64,000 nt of DNA from the NCBI RefSeq assembly GCF_002176815.1, contig NZ_CP021648.1:2426001-2490000 (forward strand), read 5' to 3'. Below are positions 1-6,938 of this stretch, in pieces. This DNA comes from Acidovorax sp. T1. Lineage in GTDB: Bacteria > Pseudomonadota > Gammaproteobacteria > Burkholderiales > Burkholderiaceae_C. The notes beneath the pieces were generated by a model. The model worked only from the letters and a program-made list of their open reading frames with translations. It made no database searches and was not told where the DNA came from. The translations under genes were made by a program, and so were the position numbers. Positions within the stretch are counted from its first letter, which is position 1; each line of letters begins with the position of its first letter.

Positions 1-148
1 CCTGCGCCAACGCACACACCAGGTCTACGAGCTGCGGCTCGGCGACAAAGTACGCCACCTCACCATGAGCGTGTCGCCCAAGAACTACGACCGCGCCATT
101 GAGCTGACGGTCAAGGCAGCAAAGCAACTGCTGAATTCAGCCAGATGA
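1..148 (+). CDS. C-terminal fragment of an unidentified element protein
   Basis: An open frame enters from the left edge (first full codon at base 2) and ends at a TGA at 146-148, giving the last 48 residues of a longer protein. The fragment is rich in basic and polar residues and shows no motif I recognise. Its stop overlaps the ATG of the next gene (ATGA at 145-148), the same coupling seen all along this element, which supports it being a real gene. Function unknown. Confidence 0.55.
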   Translation, partial: LRQRTHQVYELRLGDKVRHLTMSVSPKNYDRAIELTVKAAKQLLNSAR

Positions 149-363
149 ACGAATTGCCATACATCGCCGGTGACGCTGTCTACCGGTACCCGGCGGCGGG
201 TGATGAGCCCGCCGTACCCGGCGCCAAGAGTCTCATCCTCACCCAAGGTGGCGTTTGCGTCATCGGAACGTGGGGCGATGACGCCGTTGCCTGGGCGCCC
301 CTGCCCAGGCGCAACCACACCAAAGAGGAACAGATCCGTGCTCTCCAACATTCAGCTTCTTGA
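145..363 (+). CDS. Hypothetical element protein, 72 aa
   Basis: Small protein starting at the ATG that overlaps the previous stop. The start of the dUTPase-like gene (338) lies inside its last 26 bases. It has no membrane segment and no cysteines in a metal-binding pattern; a short hydrophobic stretch around residues 28-42 (Gly/Val/Ile-rich) could be a beta-rich core. I do not recognise the family. Support comes from its place in the overlapping gene chain, not from motif content. Confidence 0.5.
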   Translation: MNELPYIAGDAVYRYPAAGDEPAVPGAKSLILTQGGVCVIGTWGDDAVAWAPLPRRNHTKEEQIRALQHSAS

Positions 364-1015
364 GCAGCTTGCGCTGCAGCACAAGATGAACGCCACTGTG
401 AACCCTGACTGGGTGCGCGCCAAATACAACTGGACCCGGGCCGTCATGGTCGAGGCCGTCGAAGCCCTCGACCACCTTGGCTGGAAGTGGTGGAAGGCCA
501 AGCCCGTTGCGGATGAGAGCCAGTTCCGGCTGGAGCTGGTGGACATCTGGCACTTCATCCTGTCCAACGAACTGGTCCACACCGAAGGCGATCCGCACGA
601 AGCGGCGGCAAACCTGCGCGCCGCATCCCGCCAGCCTACCTACGCCATCACGGCGTCGGCCGGCACGGTGGACCTGCGCGAGCTTGCCGCCCGCGACTTG
701 CTGCACGTCCTGATCGGGGCCGCTGCCTTTGGCGACGTCCACCTGACAGCATTCACCCTGCTGCTGGCCCGCGCAGACATGACCTGGGATGACCTGCACA
801 AGAGCTACATCGCCAAGAACGTCCTGAACCTGTTCCGCCAGGCGCACGGCTACAAGGACGGCAGCTACATCAAGGAATGGGACGGCCGCGAGGACAACGA
901 GGTCCTGTCCGAGATGGTCGCCCTCGACCCCCAGCTCACCCCCGACGAACTCATGGCCCGCCTGCGCGCCGTGTACGTCCAATTCCAGCCCGCCATCCAG
1001 GAAGCATCCGCATGA
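338..1015 (+). CDS. Phage-type dimeric dUTPase-like pyrophosphatase
   Basis: Predicted 225-residue all-helical nucleotide pyrophosphatase of the dimeric dUTPase/MazG-like superfamily, which hydrolyses dUTP to dUMP and keeps uracil out of replicating DNA. Acidic metal-binding helices are visible: E39 and E42 in one helix and an ExxD pattern (E66, D69, followed by IWHF) in the next. An open frame continues upstream, but I chose the GTG at 338. A good ribosome site (AGAGGAA, 324-330) sits 7 bases before it, and the longer version would swallow the preceding gene. It overlaps the next gene by ATGA. The acidic pattern and length fit the family; substrate preference is inferred. Confidence 0.7.
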   Translation: MLSNIQLLEQLALQHKMNATVNPDWVRAKYNWTRAVMVEAVEALDHLGWKWWKAKPVADESQFRLELVDIWHFILSNELVHTEGDPHEAAANLRAASRQPTYAITASAGTVDLRELAARDLLHVLIGAAAFGDVHLTAFTLLLARADMTWDDLHKSYIAKNVLNLFRQAHGYKDGSYIKEWDGREDNEVLSEMVALDPQLTPDELMARLRAVYVQFQPAIQEASA

Positions 1016-1221
1016 AGCTCTACAAGATTGCTGCCACAGGCAACCCCGGCTCTACCACCCCCGACACTGAGACCCACTGGGTCGGTTCACAGGCCGACGC
1101 GGCCTCGCGCCGCAAACAGCTCAACGCTGACGGCTTCAAGCGCGCGGACATCGAGACCCACGAAGTCGACGTCCCGACTGACAAGGCGGGCCTGCTGGCC
1201 TGGCTGAACGCGAACGTGTAA
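1012..1221 (+). CDS. Hypothetical element protein, 69 aa
   Basis: Starts at the ATG overlapping the dUTPase stop and ends in TAA, whose last base is the first base of the next ATG (1221). The protein begins MKLYKIAATG and has alternating charged and polar residues, with a basic patch around residues 31-43. It could be a small single-domain protein that handles nucleic acid, but no family is recognised. The coupling on both sides supports expression. Confidence 0.55.
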   Translation: MKLYKIAATGNPGSTTPDTETHWVGSQADAASRRKQLNADGFKRADIETHEVDVPTDKAGLLAWLNANV

Positions 1222-1559
1222 TGACCGCACCGCGCTCGCTTGGCCTCATCGAGGCCGCCGCCCTGCTGCGTGTTCACAAGAACACGCTGGCAGCGCGTGC
1301 GCGAGCGCGGGTCATTCCCGGCGCAAAGATTGGTAAAGAGTGGGCTTTCCTGGAGGCCGACCTGGTGGCCTACATGCGGGCCCAGTACCAGGAGCCCCTA
1401 TGCCCCTCTATAAGCAAGCTGGAACCGACATCTGGTCGGTCAACATTTCCGTCCCGGGTCACCCACGGGTACGTCGATCAACTGGAACGGCTGATCGCCT
1501 CGAAGCGCAGCGCATCCACGACGAGATCAAAGCGGGCCTCTGGTCTGCCCCCAAGCTGA
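1221..1559 (+). CDS. Excisionase-like helix-turn-helix protein
   Basis: 112-residue protein whose first 55 residues form a MerR/excisionase-type helix-turn-helix: a LGLIEAAALLRVHKNTL start, then a wing-like VIPGAKIGKEWAF stretch and a helix ending in YMRAQY. It lies directly before the integrase, as a recombination directionality factor should. The last 53 residues are read from the 160 bases that also encode the start of the integrase in another frame, and are basic and low in hydrophobics. Function as Xis or as a repressor of the integrase is inferred from fold and position. Confidence 0.7.
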   Translation: MTAPRSLGLIEAAALLRVHKNTLAARARARVIPGAKIGKEWAFLEADLVAYMRAQYQEPLCPSISKLEPTSGRSTFPSRVTHGYVDQLERLIASKRSASTTRSKRASGLPPS

Positions 1560-2383
1560 AAGGCAAGACCTGGGGCGACGCCGTCGTCCACTGGTGCAAG
1601 CTGGCGGATCGCTCCGAATCTGATCTGCTGAGCCTGGCCAAGTTCGGCCGCAACTACAAGGACCGCGCGCTGCAGGACGTGACCCGCGAGAGCATCGTCG
1701 CCGCGCTGGCCTTCTGCCGCACACCCGCCACGTTCAACCGCTACCGCAATACTATCGCGGCCATCCTGCATGCGGCCCAAGCCGAGGGCTGGCTGCGCGA
1801 CGTGCCCAAGCTGCCGGTGCGCGACGTGCAGGCAAAGCCCCGCGAGTGGATCACCCCGGAGCAGTGGGGCAAGCTGTATGTGCAGCTGCCCCAGCACCAG
1901 CGAATGATGGCCACCTTCGCCATCGAGACCGGGCTTCGGCAGGCCAACGTCCTGGGCCTGACCTGGGACCGCGTGAGCATTGAGCGCGCTGTGGTCTGGA
2001 TCGAGGCCCCGGACATGAAGGCCCGCCACGCCCTGGGCATCCCGCTCAACGACCGCGCCATTGAGGTGCTGAAGGCCGAGCTGGGCAAGCACGAGGTCTG
2101 GGTGTTCACGTTCCGTGGCAAGCCCATCAAAGAGATCAAGACGGCCTTTCAAGCGGCGTGCGTGCGCGCCGGGGTGGGCCAGACCGTCGATGGCCTGTAC
2201 CAGGGCTTTACCTGGCACGGCCTTCGGCACACCTGGGCCACCTGGCACCTGCAGAACGGCACACCCCGTGACGTACTGCAGAAGCTGGGCGGCTGGGAAG
2301 ACGAGCGCATGGTCCAGAACTATGCGCACCACTCGCCGGGCTACCTGGCGCAATTTGCTAACAACGTGAGGAAGAAATCATGA
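1400..2383 (+). CDS. int: Tyrosine site-specific recombinase (phage integrase)
   Basis: 327-residue integrase, presumably acting at the adjacent tRNA-Val. The catalytic set is complete: R180 (in ETGLRQANVLGL), K207, H273 and R276 (HGLRH), W299 at the second-histidine position, and the nucleophile Y308 (in VQNYAHHS). An N-terminal Arm-type segment and a core-binding domain (about 56-130) precede it. I chose the ATG at 1400 because an AGGAG (1390-1394) precedes it; the frame is open further upstream but there overlaps the HTH gene. The gene points towards the tRNA, and its stop overlaps the next ATG. Confidence 0.93.
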   Translation: MPLYKQAGTDIWSVNISVPGHPRVRRSTGTADRLEAQRIHDEIKAGLWSAPKLKGKTWGDAVVHWCKLADRSESDLLSLAKFGRNYKDRALQDVTRESIVAALAFCRTPATFNRYRNTIAAILHAAQAEGWLRDVPKLPVRDVQAKPREWITPEQWGKLYVQLPQHQRMMATFAIETGLRQANVLGLTWDRVSIERAVVWIEAPDMKARHALGIPLNDRAIEVLKAELGKHEVWVFTFRGKPIKEIKTAFQAACVRAGVGQTVDGLYQGFTWHGLRHTWATWHLQNGTPRDVLQKLGGWEDERMVQNYAHHSPGYLAQFANNVRKKS

Positions 2384-2592
2384 GCTTCAAACCATCTGTG
2401 AGCACCGACGGCGGCCAGACGTTCCACCAGAACGCTCTGGCCTTCGCCACGGAAGCCGAAGCCCTGGCCAATGCCAAGGACCTGTTCAACCGCTGGCTGT
2501 CCTGCACGGACTGCCGCGCCGTGGAGAGCGACGAGCCGGTGAACTACACGCTCAAGGACGGCGTGCTGGAGAGCGTCGGGGTGACGACATGA
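2380..2592 (+). CDS. Hypothetical element protein, 70 aa
   Basis: Begins at the ATG overlapping the integrase stop. The protein starts MSFKPSVSTDGGQTF and contains one CxxC (SCTDCRA, residues 41-47), which is too little to call a zinc site. The stop overlaps the next start by ATGA. No family recognised. A small phage protein translated with its neighbours is the most that can be said. Confidence 0.55.
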   Translation: MSFKPSVSTDGGQTFHQNALAFATEAEALANAKDLFNRWLSCTDCRAVESDEPVNYTLKDGVLESVGVTT

Positions 2593-2822
2593 CCGATACC
2601 AAAATCGACCTCCCGCCTGACGGCGTCTGCCCCTGCGGCAGCCACGACCTGGTGCTCGCCAGAGACCAGATCGAGTACACGCCCGTCTCGAAAGAAGGCG
2701 GTGCCTGGGACTACGGCGCGAGCTACGCAGAGCAGATGTACAGCGATGATCCCATGGGCAACGTGCGCCTGTTCTGCACAGCGTGCGGGCAGTATTTCAA
2801 CGTGCCGGAGGAGCTGGAATGA
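2589..2822 (+). CDS. Small zinc-ribbon-like element protein, 77 aa
   Basis: Contains two CxxC-type pairs, CPCG near residue 14 and CTAC near residue 63, about 48 residues apart, a spacing compatible with a four-cysteine zinc ribbon. The middle is acidic and tyrosine-rich. Stop and start overlap both neighbours. Similar short cysteine-pair proteins are common in phage early regions, but I cannot name a function. Zinc binding is inferred only from the cysteine pattern. Confidence 0.55.
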   Translation: MTDTKIDLPPDGVCPCGSHDLVLARDQIEYTPVSKEGGAWDYGASYAEQMYSDDPMGNVRLFCTACGQYFNVPEELE

Positions 2823-3187
2823 AAACCACCGACCAACTCTACGAAGAGCTCCGCGCCGTGATCGACAACGGCAGCGAGTCGATGACCCACGAGGATGCGC
2901 TCGAACATGTGCGTGCGCTGCAGGCGGCCACGGAGGTTGTACATGGCCGGTACACCGTCCTGGTGCTGCGCCCGGACTGGATTGCTGACCCATACGGCCA
3001 GGACACCTACATGGCGCACGTCATGGCGGGCAGCGTTGAAACGGCCCAGATCGCCGCGCAGCGCGAAGCGTATCAATGCGACGCCTCTCCAGACGACGAG
3101 GGTTACGGCGACCCAGACTTCTGGTCCGACTACTTCGTGCTGGCGGTGTTCGAGGGGCACCTCAGCGACAAGCGGGTGACGGAATGA
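2819..3187 (+). CDS. Hypothetical acidic element protein, 122 aa
   Basis: Starts at the ATG overlapping the previous stop, with GGAGGAGC just upstream. The N-terminal 40 residues are helical and acidic (YEELRAVIDNG, then DALEHVRALQA). The rest is mixed, with an aromatic acidic cluster (residues 95-110, DDEGYGDPDFWSDY). No enzyme motif, signal peptide or membrane segment. An upstream in-frame start at 2783 is rejected because it would run deep into the preceding gene and lacks a ribosome site. Confidence 0.55.
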   Translation: MKTTDQLYEELRAVIDNGSESMTHEDALEHVRALQAATEVVHGRYTVLVLRPDWIADPYGQDTYMAHVMAGSVETAQIAAQREAYQCDASPDDEGYGDPDFWSDYFVLAVFEGHLSDKRVTE

Positions 3188-3672
3188 GCGCTCTGACACT
3201 CGAGCGCGCCCGAGAGCTGCTTTGCTATGACCCAACCACAGGGCTGTTGACTTGGAAGGTCAGGGCCGGCCCTCGCGCCCTGCAAGGCGGCGTCGCGGGG
3301 TACCTCGACAAGAAGGGCTACGTCTACGTAGGGCTGGACGGCAAGTATTACTTTGGGCATCGGGTGGCTTGGCTGCTGCACTTCGGCCGGTGGCCTGCGG
3401 GGCAGGTCGACCACTGGGATGAAGTAAAGAGCAACAACCGTATATCCAACCTCCGCGAAGTGACCTCGGTCGAGAATATGCACAACCAGCGCCAAGCCAG
3501 GAAACACAACCGGCTCGGGCTGCGTGGTGTCTCGAAGAACCACACCAAGTTCCAGGCTGAGATCCTCGCCGACGGAAAGCGTATCTACCTCGGGGTGTTC
3601 GACACACCCCTCGAAGCGCACGCGGCATATCTCGCCGCCAAGAAACAGTACCACCCGACCAGCGCACGCTGA
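3184..3672 (+). CDS. HNH endonuclease with C-terminal AP2-like DNA-binding domain
   Basis: 162 residues. An HNH_3-type nuclease core spans about residues 45-105: GHRVAWLLHFGRWP, then VDHWDE with D76-H77, then N84/N85 and N89 before LREVT. Residues 113-157 form an AP2-type DNA-binding domain (LRGVSKNHTKFQAEI, then YLGVFDTPLEAHAAY). This pairing is characteristic of free-standing homing-type endonucleases in phages. It is the last gene of the overlapping chain and is followed by a terminator. A nick or cut close to its own locus is likely; the target is unknown. Confidence 0.85.
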   Translation: MSALTLERARELLCYDPTTGLLTWKVRAGPRALQGGVAGYLDKKGYVYVGLDGKYYFGHRVAWLLHFGRWPAGQVDHWDEVKSNNRISNLREVTSVENMHNQRQARKHNRLGLRGVSKNHTKFQAEILADGKRIYLGVFDTPLEAHAAYLAAKKQYHPTSAR

Positions 3673-3690
3673 TTGAGCCAACCACCAAGA

Positions 3691-3714
3691 AACCCGCCAC
3701 TCGGCGGGTTTTCT
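3691..3714 (+). terminator. Rho-independent terminator after the HNH gene
   Basis: An 8-bp stem (AACCCGCC / GGCGGGTT) with a 4-base loop ACTC is followed by a short T run. It lies 18 bases after the HNH stop and closes the overlapping gene chain, separating it from the next gene at 3732. Confidence 0.8.
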
Positions 3715-3731
3715 GCTTTCTGGACCTACAA

Positions 3732-4442
3732 ATGGAACACACCTACCACTTCACGCGAGTGAGCGGTAATGCGAAATGTGGCCCGATCCCTGTGACCACC
3801 ACCAGCGCCGACAGCTGCCCACCCACCTGCAGCTTCAAGGGCAACGGCTGCTACGCCGAGTCCGGCCCGCTTGCCCTGCACTGGAAGGCCGTCAACAGCG
3901 GCAAGCGCGGCGGCACGCTCGATGAGATGTGCGCCAAGGTCGCCGCCCTGCCCCGACATCAGCTCTGGAGGCACAACCAGGCTGGGGACCTACCGGTGAG
4001 CGCGCCGGGGCGCATCCACTACGCCTCTGTGCGCCAGATCATCGCCGCCAACAAAGGGCGTCGTGGGTTCACTTACACCCACCACAAGCCCACGGCGGCC
4101 AACCGCGCCATCGTGGCTGAGGCCAACAACCAGGGCTTCACGGTGAACTGGTCAGCCGAGACGCTGGAGCAGGCTGATGCGTACGCCGCCCTGGGCACGG
4201 GGCCAGTGGTGTGCGTGCTGCCTGCCGACCAGCTCACGCCCGTGCGCACACCGGGCGGGCGCCTCGTGACGGTGTGCCCTGCGGTCACCGGCAACACCGA
4301 CTGCCTCAACTGCGGCATCTGCCAGCAGCGCGACCGCCAGGCTATCGTGGGCTTCCCTGCGCACGGCTCGGGCGCCAAGCGCGTGCAGAAGGTGTTCTTC
4401 ATGCAGAAGGTCCCGACTATGTCCGAGGCTATGACAACATGA
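3732..4442 (+). CDS. Conserved phage-type cysteine-rich protein of unknown function
   Basis: 236 residues, last gene before the tRNA. The N-terminus carries a motif of four cysteines (C16, then C29, C33, C40 in SCPPTCSFKGNGCYAE), and the C-terminal third has another four (residues about 194-211, VCPAVTGNTDC then CGICQQR). Proteins with this opening are common in phages; I believe they fall in a domain-of-unknown-function group, but I cannot confirm the number. The cysteine pattern suggests metal or Fe-S binding. It is separated from the upstream chain by a terminator and so needs its own promoter. Confidence 0.65.
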   Translation: MEHTYHFTRVSGNAKCGPIPVTTTSADSCPPTCSFKGNGCYAESGPLALHWKAVNSGKRGGTLDEMCAKVAALPRHQLWRHNQAGDLPVSAPGRIHYASVRQIIAANKGRRGFTYTHHKPTAANRAIVAEANNQGFTVNWSAETLEQADAYAALGTGPVVCVLPADQLTPVRTPGGRLVTVCPAVTGNTDCLNCGICQQRDRQAIVGFPAHGSGAKRVQKVFFMQKVPTMSEAMTT

Positions 4443-4488
4443 CGCGTTATGACGTTGCTCTACGCGTTCTTTCAACGAACGGGCCAAG

Positions 4489-4521
4489 AAAAAAGGACTT
4501 AGCCGTTACAGCTAAGTCCTT
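4489..4521 (-). terminator. Terminator downstream of tRNA-Val
   Basis: A perfect 11-bp inverted repeat (AAGGACTTAGC / GCTAAGTCCTT) with a 7-base loop is followed on the minus strand by six T (4489-4494). It sits 29 bases past the tRNA 3' end and so ends tRNA transcription. It lies on the element side of the presumed att site, so it was probably brought in or re-formed by the integration. It could also stop readthrough from the plus strand, but there the T tract is weaker. Confidence 0.8.
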
Positions 4522-4549
4522 GATTTCATTCAGTTTTTGGTCAGAAAAC

Positions 4550-4626
4550 TGGTAGGCGCGATTGGACTCGAACCAACGACCCCCACCATGTCAAGGTGGT
4601 GCTCTAACCAGCTGAGCTACGCGCCT
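4550..4626 (-). tRNA. tRNA-Val (anticodon GAC), CCA encoded
   Basis: Read on the minus strand, the 77-base gene folds as a full cloverleaf. The 7-bp acceptor stem starts AGGCGCG, followed by U8-A9, a D arm with AGCTGGTTAG, an anticodon stem CCACC/GGTGG with loop TTGACAT (anticodon GAC), a T arm with GGTTCGAGTCC and an encoded CCA at 4552-4550. Anticodon GAC reads GUC/GUU valine codons. The gene is intact although an element is integrated at its 3' end, as expected when the element carries a replacement 3' segment. Confidence 0.96.
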
Positions 4627-4645
4627 GTTTGTATTCGAGAGAGCG

Positions 4646-4651
4646 ATTGTA
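4646..4651 (-). promoter_or_regulatory. Probable -10 box of the tRNA-Val gene
   Basis: On the minus strand the sequence reads TACAAT, a near-consensus sigma70 -10 element, about 20 bases upstream of the mature tRNA. The expected -35 region (around 4668-4675) has no clear TTGACA. No other promoter-like signal lies between relA and the tRNA. Confidence 0.45.
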
Positions 4652-4724
4652 GCAGTAAAAAACCGGGTTTTGGACACCTGCGAAAAATTGGTGAAACCTT
4701 CAGCCTGAGTGGCAGCACAGTCGG

Positions 4725-6938
4725 TCAGCGTCGCCGCGCCGAGCGCACGCCCGCCACGCTGGCGACAATCGCGAGCACCTTGTTGAGGCGGCCGGAGTCG
4801 GCGACTTCCACGGTGAAGGTCATCCATGCCGTGCCCTTGACCGACTGGGTCTGCACACCGATGACGTTGGTTTTCTCCCGCGCAAACACTTCCGAGATAT
4901 CGCGCAACAAACCCTGACGGTCGGCGGCCTCCACCGCCACGTCGACGGGATACACGGCTGCACCCGCCGCGGATTTGGGCGTGCCCCATTCCACTTCGAT
5001 CACCCGTTCGCTGCTGCGCGCCGCCATCTCCCGGAAGTTGCTGCAGTCTGCGCGGTGCACGCTCACGCCCTTGCCCCGGGTGACAAAGCCACGGATATTG
5101 TCGGGCGGCGCCGGTTTGCAGCACTTGGCCAGTTGCGTCATGAGCGAGTCGATCCCCACCACCAGCACGCCGCCCTTGGGGGCAGATTCGTTGGTGCGGG
5201 TCTTTTTCAGCAGCAGGTAATCGTCGGGTTGCAGCACCGGCTCGGGTGGGCGCAGAAGGGTTTCGATGCTGCGCAGTGAAAACTCGTCCTTGCCCACCAC
5301 CTCGAACAGCGCGTCGGCCGACTTGAACCCCAGCTGCACCGCCAGGTCGTCCAGCTTCATGGCCGTCTTGCCTTCGCGCTGCAGCAGTTTTTCAACCGCC
5401 TCGCGACCCCGGGCCACCGTTTCGTGGGTGACCTGGGCGTTGAACCAGGCGCGCACCTTGGCCTTGGCCCGGTTGCTGATGAGGTAGCCCAATTCGGCAT
5501 TGAGCCAGTCGCGCGAGGGGCGGCCTTCCTTGACGGTGACGATCTCCACGGTCTGGCCGTTCTGCAGCGGTGTGTTGAGCGGCACCATCACGCCGTCGAC
5601 CTTTGCGCCGCGGCAGCGGTGGCCCAGGCTGGTGTGCACGCTGTAGGCAAAGTCCACGGGGGTGGCGCCCTGGGGCAGGTCCACCACGGCGGCCTCGGGG
5701 GTCAGCACGTAGATGCGATCTTCGAACAGGCCGCGGTTCTGCACGGTGCCGGCCAGATCGCGCTCCCACGCCAGCAACTGGCGCAGCACCGCGATCTTGG
5801 CGTCGTATTCGCCGCTGGCCGACACGCCCGCATAGCCCTTGCTGCCCGCCTCTTTGTAGGCCCAGTGCGCCGCCACACCGTGCTCGGCATGGTCGTGCAT
5901 GGCCTGGGTGCGGATCTGGATTTCGATAGGTTTGCCGGCGGCGTCGCGCACGATGGTGTGCAGCGACTGGTAGCCATTGGGCTTGGGGCGCGCGATGTAG
6001 TCATCGAACTCCTCCACGATAGGCGTGAACTGCTCGTGCACCCAGCTCAGGGCTGCATAGCAGTCCTTGACCGACGGCACCACCACGCGCAAGGCCCGGA
6101 TATCCAGCACCTGATCGAAGTTGAGCGACTTGCCGCGCATCTTCTTGACGATGCTGTAGATGTGCTTGGGCCGCCCCTGCACGCTGGCGCTGATGCTGCG
6201 CGCGCGCAGGTCGGACTCCAGCCGCGCGCGCAGCTGCTCCATATAAACCTCGCGCTCGCCGCGCTTTTCGTCGAGCAGGCGGGCAACCTCCTTGTAGGTC
6301 TCGGGCTCCAGAAAGCGGAACGACAGGTCCTCCAGCTCCCATTTCACCTGCCAGATGCCCAGCCGGTTGGCCAGCGGGGCAAACACCTGCAGCGATTCGC
6401 GCGCCAGGCTGGGCGACACCGGGGTTTTGCTGGCCGCATGAAAGCGCAGCGTCTGCAGACGCGACGCCAGGCGCAACATCACCACCCGCAGGTCGCGCGA
6501 AAAGGCCAGCAGCATTTTGCGCACGTTCTCGGTCTGCACCGCCGGGTCGTCCACCTGCTGGGCGCCACGCGCCTGCCGCTGCACGCGCATCAGATTGGTG
6601 GTCTCCACCGCCAGGGCCGCAAAGTTGTCGCCAAAGGCCTTGGCGATCACCTCGTGGGGCTTGGTCAGGTGCCCGCAGGCATACACCAGGTAGCTGGCTG
6701 CCTGCATGGCCTCTGACCCCCCAATGGCTTTGAGGATGGCGGCCACGGCGTCGGCATGGGCCAGGGTGTTCTCACCGGAATCGAGCGTCTCGCCCACCAT
6801 GAGGGGCTCGGCAAAGGCGCGCGCGCGCGCCAGGGCATTGACCTGCTCAGGCAATGTGTGGGCCGTTGCGGCAATAAGTTGCGGCAATGTATCAGCCATA
6901 GGCGCATGCACCGCCGCCGACGGAGAGTGCGTTTTCAT
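4725..6938 (-). CDS. relA: (p)ppGpp synthetase RelA
   Basis: 737-residue long RSH protein that makes (p)ppGpp from ATP and GDP/GTP during amino-acid starvation on the ribosome. Order: degenerate hydrolase domain (about 55-170), synthetase domain (about 225-365, with GRPKHIYSI, D279, the catalytic-loop FDDYIARPKPNGYQSLHT and the EIQIRT motif), TGS domain (about 400-465), and a C-terminal ACT domain (about 665-735). Where SpoT has the catalytic HD pair this protein reads YLVYACGHL, so hydrolase activity is probably lost and I call RelA rather than SpoT. The ATG at 6938 overlaps the stop of the upstream hydrolase (ATGA), which supports this start. Confidence 0.93.
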   Translation of the reverse strand: MKTHSPSAAVHAPMADTLPQLIAATAHTLPEQVNALARARAFAEPLMVGETLDSGENTLAHADAVAAILKAIGGSEAMQAASYLVYACGHLTKPHEVIAKAFGDNFAALAVETTNLMRVQRQARGAQQVDDPAVQTENVRKMLLAFSRDLRVVMLRLASRLQTLRFHAASKTPVSPSLARESLQVFAPLANRLGIWQVKWELEDLSFRFLEPETYKEVARLLDEKRGEREVYMEQLRARLESDLRARSISASVQGRPKHIYSIVKKMRGKSLNFDQVLDIRALRVVVPSVKDCYAALSWVHEQFTPIVEEFDDYIARPKPNGYQSLHTIVRDAAGKPIEIQIRTQAMHDHAEHGVAAHWAYKEAGSKGYAGVSASGEYDAKIAVLRQLLAWERDLAGTVQNRGLFEDRIYVLTPEAAVVDLPQGATPVDFAYSVHTSLGHRCRGAKVDGVMVPLNTPLQNGQTVEIVTVKEGRPSRDWLNAELGYLISNRAKAKVRAWFNAQVTHETVARGREAVEKLLQREGKTAMKLDDLAVQLGFKSADALFEVVGKDEFSLRSIETLLRPPEPVLQPDDYLLLKKTRTNESAPKGGVLVVGIDSLMTQLAKCCKPAPPDNIRGFVTRGKGVSVHRADCSNFREMAARSSERVIEVEWGTPKSAAGAAVYPVDVAVEAADRQGLLRDISEVFAREKTNVIGVQTQSVKGTAWMTFTVEVADSGRLNKVLAIVASVAGVRSARRR

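Larger units (their letters stand above)
1..4550. mobile_element. Right end of a phage-like element integrated at tRNA-Val
   Basis: Everything left of the tRNA-Val gene reads as accessory DNA: short plus-strand genes joined by ATGA overlaps, a dUTPase-like protein, an excisionase-like HTH protein, a tyrosine integrase and an HNH endonuclease. The element touches the 3' end of the tRNA gene, the usual target of tyrosine integrases. The att core is therefore probably in the 3' half of the tRNA (about 4550-4590). The left end and second att copy are outside the window, so I cannot say whether this is a complete prophage, an integrative element or a remnant. No structural, lysis or packaging gene is visible in this part. 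Confidence 0.75.

Noticed and set aside
5424..6716. Open frame of 430 codons antisense to relA
   Set aside because: Histidine- and leucine-rich shadow translation with no family resemblance; relA has full domain support on the other strand.
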